In this document: positions 16,273 to 23,687 of the stretch, in pieces
Position numbering within the stretch: the first letter of the stretch is position 1
Layout: every line of letters starts with the position of its first letter
Origin: CAKSQF01 sp964582375
GTDB lineage: Bacteria > Bacillota > Clostridia > Oscillospirales > CAG-272
Direction: 5' to 3'
NCBI GenBank assembly: GCA_964582375.1
Contig: CAZORL010000023.1
Coordinates: forward strand, 1 to 23,749
DNA: 23,749 bases
Notes under the pieces: generated by a model
Databases searched by the model: none
Told to the model about the DNA's origin: nothing
Seen by the model: the letters and a program-made list of their open reading frames with translations, nothing else
Program-made: the position numbers and the translations under genes

Positions 16273-16300
16273 TTTACATATTTTGAAAATATGGTATAAT
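16273..16300 (+). promoter_or_regulatory. promoter of the PHP-phosphatase / VanZ genes
   Basis: TTTACA (16273-16278), 16-bp spacer, TATAAT (16295-16300) with TGG before the -10. About 60 nt before the start codon of the PHP gene. Confidence 0.7.
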
Positions 16301-16366
16301 AGATATACTAATTATAAGGCACAAAGCAAAACGGCGGAATGACAATATCCGCTCGGAGGTGATCTG

Positions 16367-17098
16367 ATGAATAAAAAAAGGCTCGTAGACTTTCACGCAC
16401 ACATACTCCCGGGGGTAGACCACGGGTGCGCCGATATCGAAACATCGCTACGCATGATCGAGCGTGCAAGAGAGATCGGCATAACCGACATAGTTGCGAC
16501 ACCGCACTACTATTTCCATTGTAACCCGATCGACGATTTTTTGAGACGGCGCGACGAGGGATACGATCTGCTTACCTCGACGCTTGCATCACTTGGGATA
16601 GACGACATCAAGATCACGCTTGCCGCCGAAGTCTCGCTCGAACCCGACATGATAAACGAGCTTTCACCAAGCAAGCTCCGTGCACTGTCGATCGCAGGGA
16701 CAGATTACATGCTCACCGAGATGCCGCTCTTTGACTCCGGATGGTCAAACAGGATATACGATGCACTGTGCGAGCTTGAGTCGCGATACAAGATCATCCC
16801 GATAATCGCGCACATCGAGCGTTATGCGAAAAATCATTCGGAATATCTCATCTCACAGGGGTACATCGCACAGGTCAATGCCGATCTGTACGCATCGGGC
16901 ATATTCGGCAGATCGCAATTTTCAAATCTCGTCAAAGATGATGCCATACATCTGATCGGAAGCGATCTGCACGATCCGACCGAGCGAAATTATGACAATT
17001 TCAAAAAGCTTGTGGCAAAGCTGTCGCCCAAAATACTCGACTGCTTCTGCGACAACGCATCAAGGATACTTGAAAACAAGAGGCTCTTTTATGACTGA
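16367..17098 (+). CDS. CpsB/YwqE-family PHP tyrosine-protein phosphatase
   Basis: A 243-residue metal-dependent phosphatase of the PHP superfamily that removes phosphate from tyrosine, typically on BY-kinases controlling capsule or exopolysaccharide export. Metal-binding motifs: DFHAHILPGVDHG (8-20), TPHYYF (45-50), AAEVSLEP (86-93), HIERY (149-153) and GSDLHDP (198-204). Length agrees with CpsB/YwqE (about 240-255). A GGAGGTGATCTG ribosome site lies just before the ATG. No kinase or capsule gene lies in the window, so the target is unknown. It overlaps the next gene by eight bases. Confidence 0.9.
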   Translation: MNKKRLVDFHAHILPGVDHGCADIETSLRMIERAREIGITDIVATPHYYFHCNPIDDFLRRRDEGYDLLTSTLASLGIDDIKITLAAEVSLEPDMINELSPSKLRALSIAGTDYMLTEMPLFDSGWSNRIYDALCELESRYKIIPIIAHIERYAKNHSEYLISQGYIAQVNADLYASGIFGRSQFSNLVKDDAIHLIGSDLHDPTERNYDNFKKLVAKLSPKILDCFCDNASRILENKRLFYD

Positions 17099-17633
17099 TA
17101 ACAATACAAAAAAGATATGGAGCAAGCTGTCGCCGATAAGCATACTGCTGTGGGTGCTGGTCATCGTTTGGATGGGCGTGATATTCAGCTTTTCGGCTGA
17201 AAATGACAAAAAATCAGCCCAAACGAGCGGAAAGATCACCGAAAAAGTCACCTCGGAGATAGTCGATAACTATGACAAGCTTGAAGAAAAAGAGAGGGTC
17301 GCCGCACTCAGCGTGATGGGCACGATCGTGCGCAAGGCGGGGCATTTCACCGAGTTTTTCATCCTTGGCGCACTCCTGATGGCGGCATTTTCATCAAACG
17401 GCGGCATCCGACCGATAAAGATCGGGCTGTCACTGCTCGTCTGCCTTCTCTACGCCGCATCCGACGAATTTCACCAAAAATTCGTCGATGGCAGATCTCC
17501 CGCACTTTCTGACGTCGCGATAGACACACTCGGCGGAGCCCTCGGCATTCTGATCATGCTCGGCGTCCTTGTCTTGTTCCATGCGATAAGAAGATCGATC
17601 AAAGAAAAAAAGGGATATTCTAAAGCGAAATGA
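17091..17633 (+). CDS. VanZ-family membrane protein
   Basis: A 180-residue integral membrane protein starting at an ATG inside the end of the PHP gene; the longer frame upstream is not needed. Transmembrane segments lie at about 15-35, 88-107, 112-127 and 147-168. Hallmarks are RKAGHFTEFFILG and SDEFHQKFVDGRSPALSDVAIDTLG, the conserved core of VanZ-like proteins. The family is named for a teicoplanin-resistance accessory protein, but most chromosomal members have no known role and this is not evidence of resistance. It is coupled to the PHP gene and its stop overlaps the next start (ATGA). Confidence 0.92.
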   Translation: MTDNNTKKIWSKLSPISILLWVLVIVWMGVIFSFSAENDKKSAQTSGKITEKVTSEIVDNYDKLEEKERVAALSVMGTIVRKAGHFTEFFILGALLMAAFSSNGGIRPIKIGLSLLVCLLYAASDEFHQKFVDGRSPALSDVAIDTLGGALGILIMLGVLVLFHAIRRSIKEKKGYSKAK

Positions 17634-18247
17634 GCCACGAGATGAAGAGAGTATCTGCGTTAGCTATTTGTTTGGTGCTTGTAATGCTATGCTTTGCAGG
17701 TTGCCAAGAGAAAAATGAATACACTCCCACCGGCGAGTTTTATATTAAGACATCTCCATCTCACGGTGATGGCGGCGTTGCAGATGTTATCAGCCTTGAA
17801 GCTGATCACAAGAACTACGAAGGCGATGGTGACATTACCATCCCGATGTCGGTAGGACTCGGCCATCTTCCCGGTCATGATGAATACGGTGATGATGTTC
17901 ACGACACTTTCTATGTGCTGTATAAAATCATTGAGTCACCTTGGCAGGCCGATAAAGAACCTGTTTGGGAAAAGAAAGTAGAGTATACCGACTCTTGGCA
18001 CGACTCCAAGTACGATTCAACCGAACAAGAAAAACGCTCGTTTCAGATTTTCCCTCATTACGGAGAGTTCTACCCACTGTATAAGGAAACAGTTGACATT
18101 GTCTTCCCGGCAGACGTGGAAAAAGGTACTTTATACGTTGAGCTGTATACTGTGATAGAAGGACAAGAGGATCAGCAGTTTGCTGAACTTAGTTTTTACT
18201 TCAAAAGAGAAAATGGAATCTTAACCTTGGATCCGAACGATCGATAA
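17630..18247 (+). CDS. lipoprotein of unknown function, His/Asp-rich segment
   Basis: A 205-residue protein with a signal peptide ending in a FAGC lipobox (Cys25). The ATG at 17630 overlaps the VanZ stop (ATGA); an ATG at 17642 would give the more usual MKR start. Neither has a good ribosome site. After the lipobox the mature region is mostly beta-like, with a cluster GLGHLPGHDEYGDDVHD (about 76-92) rich in His and Asp that could bind metal. No known family is recognised. Codon use and base composition become more AT-rich here than in the genes before it, so it may mark the border of an acquired segment. Confidence 0.7.
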   Translation: MSHEMKRVSALAICLVLVMLCFAGCQEKNEYTPTGEFYIKTSPSHGDGGVADVISLEADHKNYEGDGDITIPMSVGLGHLPGHDEYGDDVHDTFYVLYKIIESPWQADKEPVWEKKVEYTDSWHDSKYDSTEQEKRSFQIFPHYGEFYPLYKETVDIVFPADVEKGTLYVELYTVIEGQEDQQFAELSFYFKRENGILTLDPNDR

Positions 18248-18263
18248 AAAGGAGGCGCTTCAG

Positions 18264-18620
18264 ATAAAAAAACGACTGATAAACATTGGAGAAATTTTGG
18301 TGTCTCTCGGATTGATTCCGCTTTGGTTTGTCAAGTTCTTTCATGTGGTAGGTCATCTGCCCGGCCAAAGCGATCCCGACACAATTGTGCAAGTGGATTT
18401 TTATCACAGTATGTATGAGAATGTAAATGCTGATGTATTCGGATTTATGTTTCCGGTGTCGATCGGCTTGATTGCGATTTCTGTTATCTTTTCCGCAGTC
18501 TGTTTGAAGTTTACGAGCAACAAGAAAATGCAGACTGTTGGACATATTATCTTTGGAGTCACAGTGGGAGCATTCTTGTTATCGCTTCTCCTTGCCTCGA
18601 CCGTGAGAAGAGGATACTGA
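18264..18620 (+). CDS. small three-helix membrane protein with likely ATA start
   Basis: AAGGAGG (18249-18255) is followed after eight bases by ATA AAA AAA CGA CTG; reading from that ATA gives 118 residues starting (M)KKRLINIGEILVSLGLIP, a natural-looking N-terminus. No ATG or GTG is available nearby in frame; a TTG at 18297 would give 107 residues but would cut the first helix and has no ribosome site. Three hydrophobic segments follow (about 8-30, 57-80, 90-112). A GHLPG motif lies after the first helix, as in the preceding lipoprotein. No family recognised. It is 16 nt downstream of that lipoprotein, so the two are probably co-expressed. Confidence 0.6.
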   Translation: MKKRLINIGEILVSLGLIPLWFVKFFHVVGHLPGQSDPDTIVQVDFYHSMYENVNADVFGFMFPVSIGLIAISVIFSAVCLKFTSNKKMQTVGHIIFGVTVGAFLLSLLLASTVRRGY

Positions 18621-18672
18621 CAATTAACCACGTGTACGAAATGCTTGTTTGCTGAACAATCCCAAGATGTCG

Positions 18673-18861
18673 ACACACGATAATCCCGATATTATCATGC
18701 CGACAGGAATACAACTGTAGGAGGTTCAAAATGCAACAGATAAAATACTTCTCTCTATGCTGTTCTACAATCTCACCGAAAACGCAATCAAGGCTTGCTC
18801 TGCCGGCGGCAAGGTTAAAATATCATGTTCAGAATGTCAAGCAGTTATTGAGGATAATAAT
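18673..18861 (+). pseudogene. histidine-kinase HATPase fragment
   Basis: The frame reads a run like DKILLSMLFYNLTENAIKAC followed by GGKVKIS and VIEDNN, the N-box and the degenerate G-box of a sensor kinase ATPase domain. Only about 45-60 residues remain; a TAG stop (18718-18720) lies within it, and no H-box, dimerisation or sensor part is present. The kinase is therefore a remnant. The strongest ribosome site here (AGGAGG, 18720-18725) leads an ATG at 18731 in another frame that stops after about 57 codons of meaningless sequence. Confidence 0.6.
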
Positions 18862-19554
18862 GAAATATCGTGGTTTTCGGCTGGAAAATCACCAAGCGAA
18901 ATGATTGCAGACGCAGAAAAATTCACTGAAACCACTATGTATAAAGATTACTATGTTCTTTCAGATGCACCCTACAGGGTAAAAATTGGTCAAGGGCAAG
19001 TTTTGAAGGATGAGGGAACTGACATTCCGCAGTATGTACAAGACATCATTGCGTTAGCTGATCAAGTGGAAATCAACGGAAATTTGTCTGCGGTGACTGG
19101 CATATATTGTTTCGACGGAAACAATTCGCATAATGGTATTATCGTATATATTCTTACACCAGACGAAGCGTTGATAAAGTATTACGACCATCCATACGCT
19201 GAAGCACTGCTCTTATCTGAAGGTAATTTCAAAGAATACGCAAACGATTACTATGATTACATTACGTCATATGAAAACAACTATAATGAATTTGGCGAAC
19301 CAATCGGTGGTGGAATGCTGTCTTTTAAAGATTTCATTGGAAGTGAATTGGTGCATGGTGATGCTGGCAAAGTAGACATTGATAAAACTCCGGTCAATGA
19401 CAGTATTAACAGCAACGACATAAAGCAAACCAAGAGCACATCGTTTTTCTCCAAGTATGGCACTATACTTCTTGGGATTATCTTTGGAACGCTTCTTTTA
19501 ACTGGTTTATCGGTAATTGGCTATAAGTTTTATAACAGAAGAACCACTCGATAA
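18757..19554 (+). CDS. surface protein with C-terminal membrane anchor, fused to a kinase remnant
   Basis: A 265-residue open frame. Residues 1-35 are the kinase remnant. Residues about 36-230 are a soluble, acidic, Tyr/Asn-rich domain of unknown family, and residues 235-257 form a single transmembrane helix followed by basic NRRTTR, so the bulk would lie outside the cell with the C-terminus inside. There is no signal peptide, which such a topology would need. The natural N-terminus therefore seems lost and replaced by the kinase fragment. Translation from 18757 has no ribosome site. Treat as a chimera or decayed gene unless expression is shown. Confidence 0.5.
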   Translation: MLFYNLTENAIKACSAGGKVKISCSECQAVIEDNNEISWFSAGKSPSEMIADAEKFTETTMYKDYYVLSDAPYRVKIGQGQVLKDEGTDIPQYVQDIIALADQVEINGNLSAVTGIYCFDGNNSHNGIIVYILTPDEALIKYYDHPYAEALLLSEGNFKEYANDYYDYITSYENNYNEFGEPIGGGMLSFKDFIGSELVHGDAGKVDIDKTPVNDSINSNDIKQTKSTSFFSKYGTILLGIIFGTLLLTGLSVIGYKFYNRRTTR

Positions 19555-19632
19555 TTCAATGTAAATAAGTAAGGAAGCCCGAATTTCACAGAACTGTATG
19601 ATGTAATCGTCAATTTTTATAACGCATAAAAC

Positions 19633-19666
19633 ATGCCAGCTCTGAGTGCAAGCTCGGAGCTGGCAT
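19633..19666. terminator. hairpin between convergent genes
   Basis: ATGCCAGCTC and GAGCTGGCAT arms, extended inward by a wobble and a GAG/CTC pairing, six-base loop. On the minus strand it is followed by a GTTTTATG run, so it most likely ends the transglutaminase-like lipoprotein gene. Confidence 0.7.
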
Positions 19667-19683
19667 TGTATTGGTATCAATCT

Positions 19684-21084
19684 CTATAATAGTATCAATT
19701 CCACTGATTGATCAATAACGATATCTTCTTTGATAATAAAGAAAAGCATTGATCTTAAATCCGATTGATCAATATGCATCAGAACCACCGATAAAACCAT
19801 ACACCGATCGGCATCATTTTCGAGTTCCGGGTAGTTTTCCAGATCCTCCGGTGAATAAGTAAGGATCAAATTTTTTACAGCAGAATTGAGTGTTCCATTC
19901 TTAATTTCAAATTTGATACCGACTGTTTCGCCATTAGCCAGAGAATCCTGTACTTTTTCGATAGCGCTGTCAATATACGTTTCAAGCATATTGTCAGGAA
20001 TATCCTTTGAAATTCCTGCCCGATAATCGTCAATGACAGATAAATATAGCTGCACACGCTGATCTTCGCTCATTCCGGTTTTACAATGAGGAAGCTCGGT
20101 TCGCTGATTGGTATAGTTGTGCTGGCAAAACATTTCGACTTCGCCTGTCATGCCCCAGGAATTATTACTTGCGAGAGAGTCATATCGTTCTTGTGTGCTG
20201 AATGCGAAATAATCCATATTGTCGTGGGCAAGGAGTGGTGCCTGCCAACAAGCATCAAAGTGATACCACTGTCCTCCTATGCAAATCATCGACCATGCGT
20301 GGTCTGCTCCTTCGAATCCGTCTTTCCCAAAAGAGCTGGCCAAGATTGTTTCGAATCCGATCTGGTTTGCAAGCATATTCAGATAGCAGGCATATTCTGC
20401 ACATTCGCCAATTTTATAGATGATGCAGTTATACAAATCGGGGTGAACACCGTAAGTCTGGTAGGGGGAGCCATAAACCATGTGCTCTGAAACATACAAA
20501 TACAGCTTTGCAATACGTTGCCAAGGGCTGTCGTCTTCCCAAATCAGCGACAGCGCTTCGTTCATGATTTTTTCAAAGGAAGCGTAATTTTCCCGGCAGG
20601 TTGCTTTGTCTGCTTTGAACTTTAGCGTTACAGTACCGTTTTTATATAAAAACGGTTCGCTGGAATCAGCGTATGTTTGAATCATGCTTCTTGCCGGAAC
20701 AAATTCGGAAAGCAAAAACCCCCAAAGCTTCCATGCTTCATCTTCCGATACAAAGCCCTCCACAACGCCGTTGTATGACAGAAGGGAATCTATCATTTTA
20801 CAGTAGAGAGAATATTCCCGCTCTGTATAATATGACTGTGCATCGGCAGATACCATATATTTATCATATTGGAATAACGGATCATTATCATCTATTGGAG
20901 AATCAGTGGTAGTTGGCGTTGTGGGTAGAGACGGTTCCCGCGTTGGCTCGCTGCCTTGAGATTCGTAGCTGGAAGAAGGGCTGCTGCTCATTTGAGAGGG
21001 CTCAGAATCGTTTGGGGGATTGTTGATTTGTACACTAGTGCACCCCGTTACAGATGCAAAAATCAATATAAGGGATAATATCAT
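19684..21084 (-). CDS. transglutaminase-like lipoprotein, start affected by an A7 tract
   Basis: 466 residues from the ATG at 21082-21084. A lipobox (SVTGC, Cys15) is followed by a Ser/Pro/Thr-rich linker (about 20-65). A transglutaminase-like core carries Cys228 in GECAEYACYLNMLA, His262 in ADHAWSM and Asp277 in WYHFDACW, the Cys-His-Asp triad of the superfamily. The function could be peptidase or cross-linking at the cell surface; substrate unknown. The signal peptide from this ATG lacks the usual basic start. The ribosome site GAGAGGTG serves another ATG (21098-21100), followed by seven As; removing one A would join MKKSLM to ILSLILIFASVTGC in frame, an ideal lipoprotein signal. The gene may thus be off, inefficiently translated, or switchable. 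Confidence 0.75.
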   Translation of the reverse strand: MILSLILIFASVTGCTSVQINNPPNDSEPSQMSSSPSSSYESQGSEPTREPSLPTTPTTTDSPIDDNDPLFQYDKYMVSADAQSYYTEREYSLYCKMIDSLLSYNGVVEGFVSEDEAWKLWGFLLSEFVPARSMIQTYADSSEPFLYKNGTVTLKFKADKATCRENYASFEKIMNEALSLIWEDDSPWQRIAKLYLYVSEHMVYGSPYQTYGVHPDLYNCIIYKIGECAEYACYLNMLANQIGFETILASSFGKDGFEGADHAWSMICIGGQWYHFDACWQAPLLAHDNMDYFAFSTQERYDSLASNNSWGMTGEVEMFCQHNYTNQRTELPHCKTGMSEDQRVQLYLSVIDDYRAGISKDIPDNMLETYIDSAIEKVQDSLANGETVGIKFEIKNGTLNSAVKNLILTYSPEDLENYPELENDADRCMVLSVVLMHIDQSDLRSMLFFIIKEDIVIDQSVELILL

Positions 21085-21100
21085 TAGCGATTTTTTTCAT

Positions 21101-21569
21101 AACTACACCTCTCAAGATATCCGAATCAAAATGCATTTCTTATACAATCTATTGTGTACTCATGTTTTATCATTTGCTGCTCGATCTATATTATGCTCTA
21201 CAATCGGTTTCTTTGTAGTTAACGATAACATTTGGGGTGTATTCTGCAGGGTAATAACAATATCAGAGTAATATTCACGCTCATTTTCTCGAAGTGCCGA
21301 AAACAACTCATTACTGGCTTTGCTAATTTTCAAGCAGTTTAATAATCCTGTCTAATCCTTTGGGGTCAATTCGAAAAATTATATCCGTTTTTTAGTTAAT
21401 ATTTTTGATATTCACATAAAAATATGCCAAGGCTTCTCTTTTGGAACAAAGACACTTGACAGACTATACAGTTCCACGCAACAATGTTGCGTGGAACTGT
21501 AATTAGCGCCATAGCAGTTTTGCTACCATAGTCTATGTGTCTGAATTTTTACAGCTAAATCGCTTTGGG
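21101..21569. other. gene-poor AT-rich intergenic region
   Basis: About 470 bp between two minus-strand genes with no convincing coding frame on either strand. The short open frames lack ribosome sites. The only clear structure is the 35-nt palindrome at 21467-21501. Confidence 0.6.
21467..21501. repeat. 35-nt palindrome
   Basis: Perfect 17-base inverted arms around a single central A: TACAGTTCCACGCAACA and its complement. No T-run follows on either strand, so it is not a typical terminator. TTGACA occurs just before it on the plus strand (21456-21461). Role unknown: hairpin in a transcript, protein-binding site, or insertion/recombination scar. Confidence 0.75.
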
Positions 21570-22073
21570 TTAATTTTTAGTAACATGATACCACCCACCT
21601 TGAATTGATTTGACTTTCACTTTTGAATTTTCGCTTGGGGAATTCACCCACGATGGCTTTTGGTCGGGAGAATATACAAGAGCATATTCTCCGTTAGAAA
21701 TACAAAATGAAATCCGATTCTCATGAATCCTAATGGTATCCAAAAGCGAATCCTTGTCAGGAAATGCATTGTTGCGTATTGAAGTAAGAGATGATACGAC
21801 ATCACTTGGTAAGATTAAATAACTTTTAGTTTCCGGATCAAATAATGTAACTTCTCCATTCCCATCATTTGAAACAGATAGCCACTTGTCAGATTTGTCA
21901 GGAAATGCTTCGGTAATATAATTTTTAACCAAATCAAAGTCATTTGCAAAATTCCCATAATCAGCAGAGTATTTCCAAAAATGATTATAATCGACTATCA
22001 TCAATTCAATACCGAAAATCGCAATAACGCCTATTATCAGCGTTGTTAAAATCCATATTATGTTTTTTTTCAT
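21570..22073 (-). CDS. membrane-anchored extracytoplasmic protein, unknown
   Basis: A 167-residue protein with an N-terminal signal-anchor helix (about 5-27, after MKKN) and an outward-facing domain of about 135 residues containing SNDGNGEVTLFDPETKSYL and a final GGWYHVTKN. It shows no catalytic motif I know and no lipobox. AAAGGA precedes the ATG at somewhat long spacing. It lies 50 nt downstream of the RICIN/Big_2/DUF3289 remnant on the same strand, so the two may once have formed a pair such as secreted protein plus protective partner; that is speculation. Confidence 0.7.
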   Translation of the reverse strand: MKKNIIWILTTLIIGVIAIFGIELMIVDYNHFWKYSADYGNFANDFDLVKNYITEAFPDKSDKWLSVSNDGNGEVTLFDPETKSYLILPSDVVSSLTSIRNNAFPDKDSLLDTIRIHENRISFCISNGEYALVYSPDQKPSWVNSPSENSKVKVKSIQGGWYHVTKN

Positions 22074-22123
22074 AGAAATATTGGTCCTTTTCCATATTTG
22101 AATTTGTTCATATTTGTAAACAC

Positions 22124-23547
22124 TTATGAAATTGTTCCGGATACCGTGACATCAAATTCAATCATAGTTAGAAAAGGTTTGTATGCTGAGTCATATGCTG
22201 CATAATGTTGTAACACATACCACGAGCGAAAACCAGCCAATGGACCGTATTTTTCCACATCTGCTTGATCTAAACCAAAATGGTCATATAAGGTGTAGTG
22301 TAGCGTATATGAATAACTGTTTCCACTAATGTTGTACGAAGTTACTTCAATTTTGTTGCCCCACAAACCATCTATGCATATAGTCAATCCGTTGATTTTA
22401 TCAGATGCAGTATTGTAAACCGGTTGATATACATTATTAGCTTTTAGTGCTATAACTAAAGGATTTGATGCTCTATTGTTGGCGGTATATGCAAATTCTG
22501 ATATATCTCCATCATATGTGTTAAGCAACGTTTCAAGCTGTTCCTCAACATTTTTAATGTATTCCTGAGTAGAGTTATGTTCATAAGCTTTCTGTGTCAA
22601 AACACTATTACTATACGCTGAGCCAGTTCCATCCATAAAATGGTCAATCATATCAAGAACAACTGTTTGAAGTTCACCCGTAGAGAAAAGCGAAGTACAC
22701 ATATATTCCCAATCAGCTCTGTGAAGCGCAGGTGTATAGCCGGTGAAATCAATCCAGCTGACCCAGTCTAATGCACGAAGCTCGTCCTTCGTCATATCAC
22801 CGCACGTTAAGTCTTCTGCATAATTACCATTTGCATCATGATAATATGTGTTTTCAGTTTGATATATTAGCAAAGCAGAAACATTTACCGTATAACTAAC
22901 ATAGTGATATGCGCTGTTTCTGTACACACGACCAGTAATGGTTGCTTTACCAGTGGAAACACCTGTAACGGCACCGTTAGAATCAACTGTAGCAACGGTG
23001 GTATTACTGGAACTCCAAGTAAAGTTTTGACTAAGATTTGTTCCAGAGTAAGCAACAGCACTCAACTGTAGTGTCGAAAGTTTTTTGTAGTTCCAACATC
23101 AACAGTTCTTGTTGCAGTAGTGACAATTGCTTCTTTCGCCGTGTCATATAAATATACTCCGGCGGGAGGCGAGGAAATTTTTGTCAAACTCCAACGACAA
23201 TTTGTACTGGTCGAATATGTAGAGGCGACAACGGTTGCTCCAGACGAAGTAGATGCATTTTCAATCTGCATTGTCTTGCTATCGCTGCCATTATTCTTGA
23301 AAACATATCCTGTAGAATACCAACTAATTGTCCACTCACCATAGGACGGCACGCTGTCCAATGTATCGGAAGTACCGATGTTGTAGATATCGACATTACT
23401 ACTGGTAACATCTAACCCCTTGTCTAATTTGTTCAAGGGTCTAATGCTATAACGACCATTCCCTAAATAATACGTTTTCCACATCTGTCGGATTTTATAA
23501 TTGTTACTTGTGGAATCCGAATACTTTGAATACTGATATAGAATTGA
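22124..23547 (-). pseudogene. RICIN / Big_2 / DUF3289 surface protein, 5'-truncated and frameshifted
   Basis: Two open frames (23062-23484 and 22124-23065) are parts of one gene. The first is a ricin-type beta-trefoil lectin module (YYLGNGRYSIRPLN, then W-SL at its end). The junction lies inside a Big_2 immunoglobulin-like domain (WSSSNTTVATVDSNGAVTGV). The rest ends in a DUF3289-like segment (DHFGLDQADVEKYGPLAGFR). The shift is at an A6 tract (plus-strand T6, 23081-23086): adding one A gives TTKKLSTLQLSAVAYSG and restores the frame. The frame is open upstream to a TAA at 23548-23550 with no start codon, ribosome site or signal peptide, so the 5' end is also missing. Ricin and Big_2 suggest sugar binding at the cell surface; DUF3289 is of unknown function. 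Confidence 0.75.
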
Positions 23548-23565
23548 TTACTTTTTTACGCATAT

Positions 23566-23595
23566 ATTATACCACACGACACCGATGAATGTCAA
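23566..23595 (-). promoter_or_regulatory. strong promoter facing the truncated RICIN gene
   Basis: On the minus strand TTGACA (23590-23595), 18-bp spacer, TATAAT (23566-23571) preceded by TGG. The predicted transcript start is about 10 nt before the open RICIN frame, leaving no room for a ribosome site and start codon. Confidence 0.75.
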
Positions 23596-23681
23596 TATAT
23601 TCAGGACAGATTTTCTGTGAATTTTTGTGAATAATCAAAAAACAAGTTTACCATTCAGTAGAAAAAGTCACAATTTTATGA

Positions 23682-23687
23682 TATAAT
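23682..23687 (+). promoter_or_regulatory. possible extended -10 promoter at the window edge
   Basis: TATAAT preceded by TGA, with a weak TAGAAA 17 bp upstream (23659-23664). Downstream, AAGACC (23697-23702) can pair with GGTCTT (23741-23746). The window ends here, so what is transcribed cannot be seen. Confidence 0.4.

Noticed and set aside
17091..17633. Glycopeptide resistance determinant because of VanZ similarity
   Set aside because: VanZ-like proteins are widespread without vanA/vanH/vanX, none of which is present here. Family resemblance does not show resistance.
20086..20490. 134-residue plus-strand open frame
   Set aside because: Antisense to the transglutaminase-like core containing the catalytic triad.
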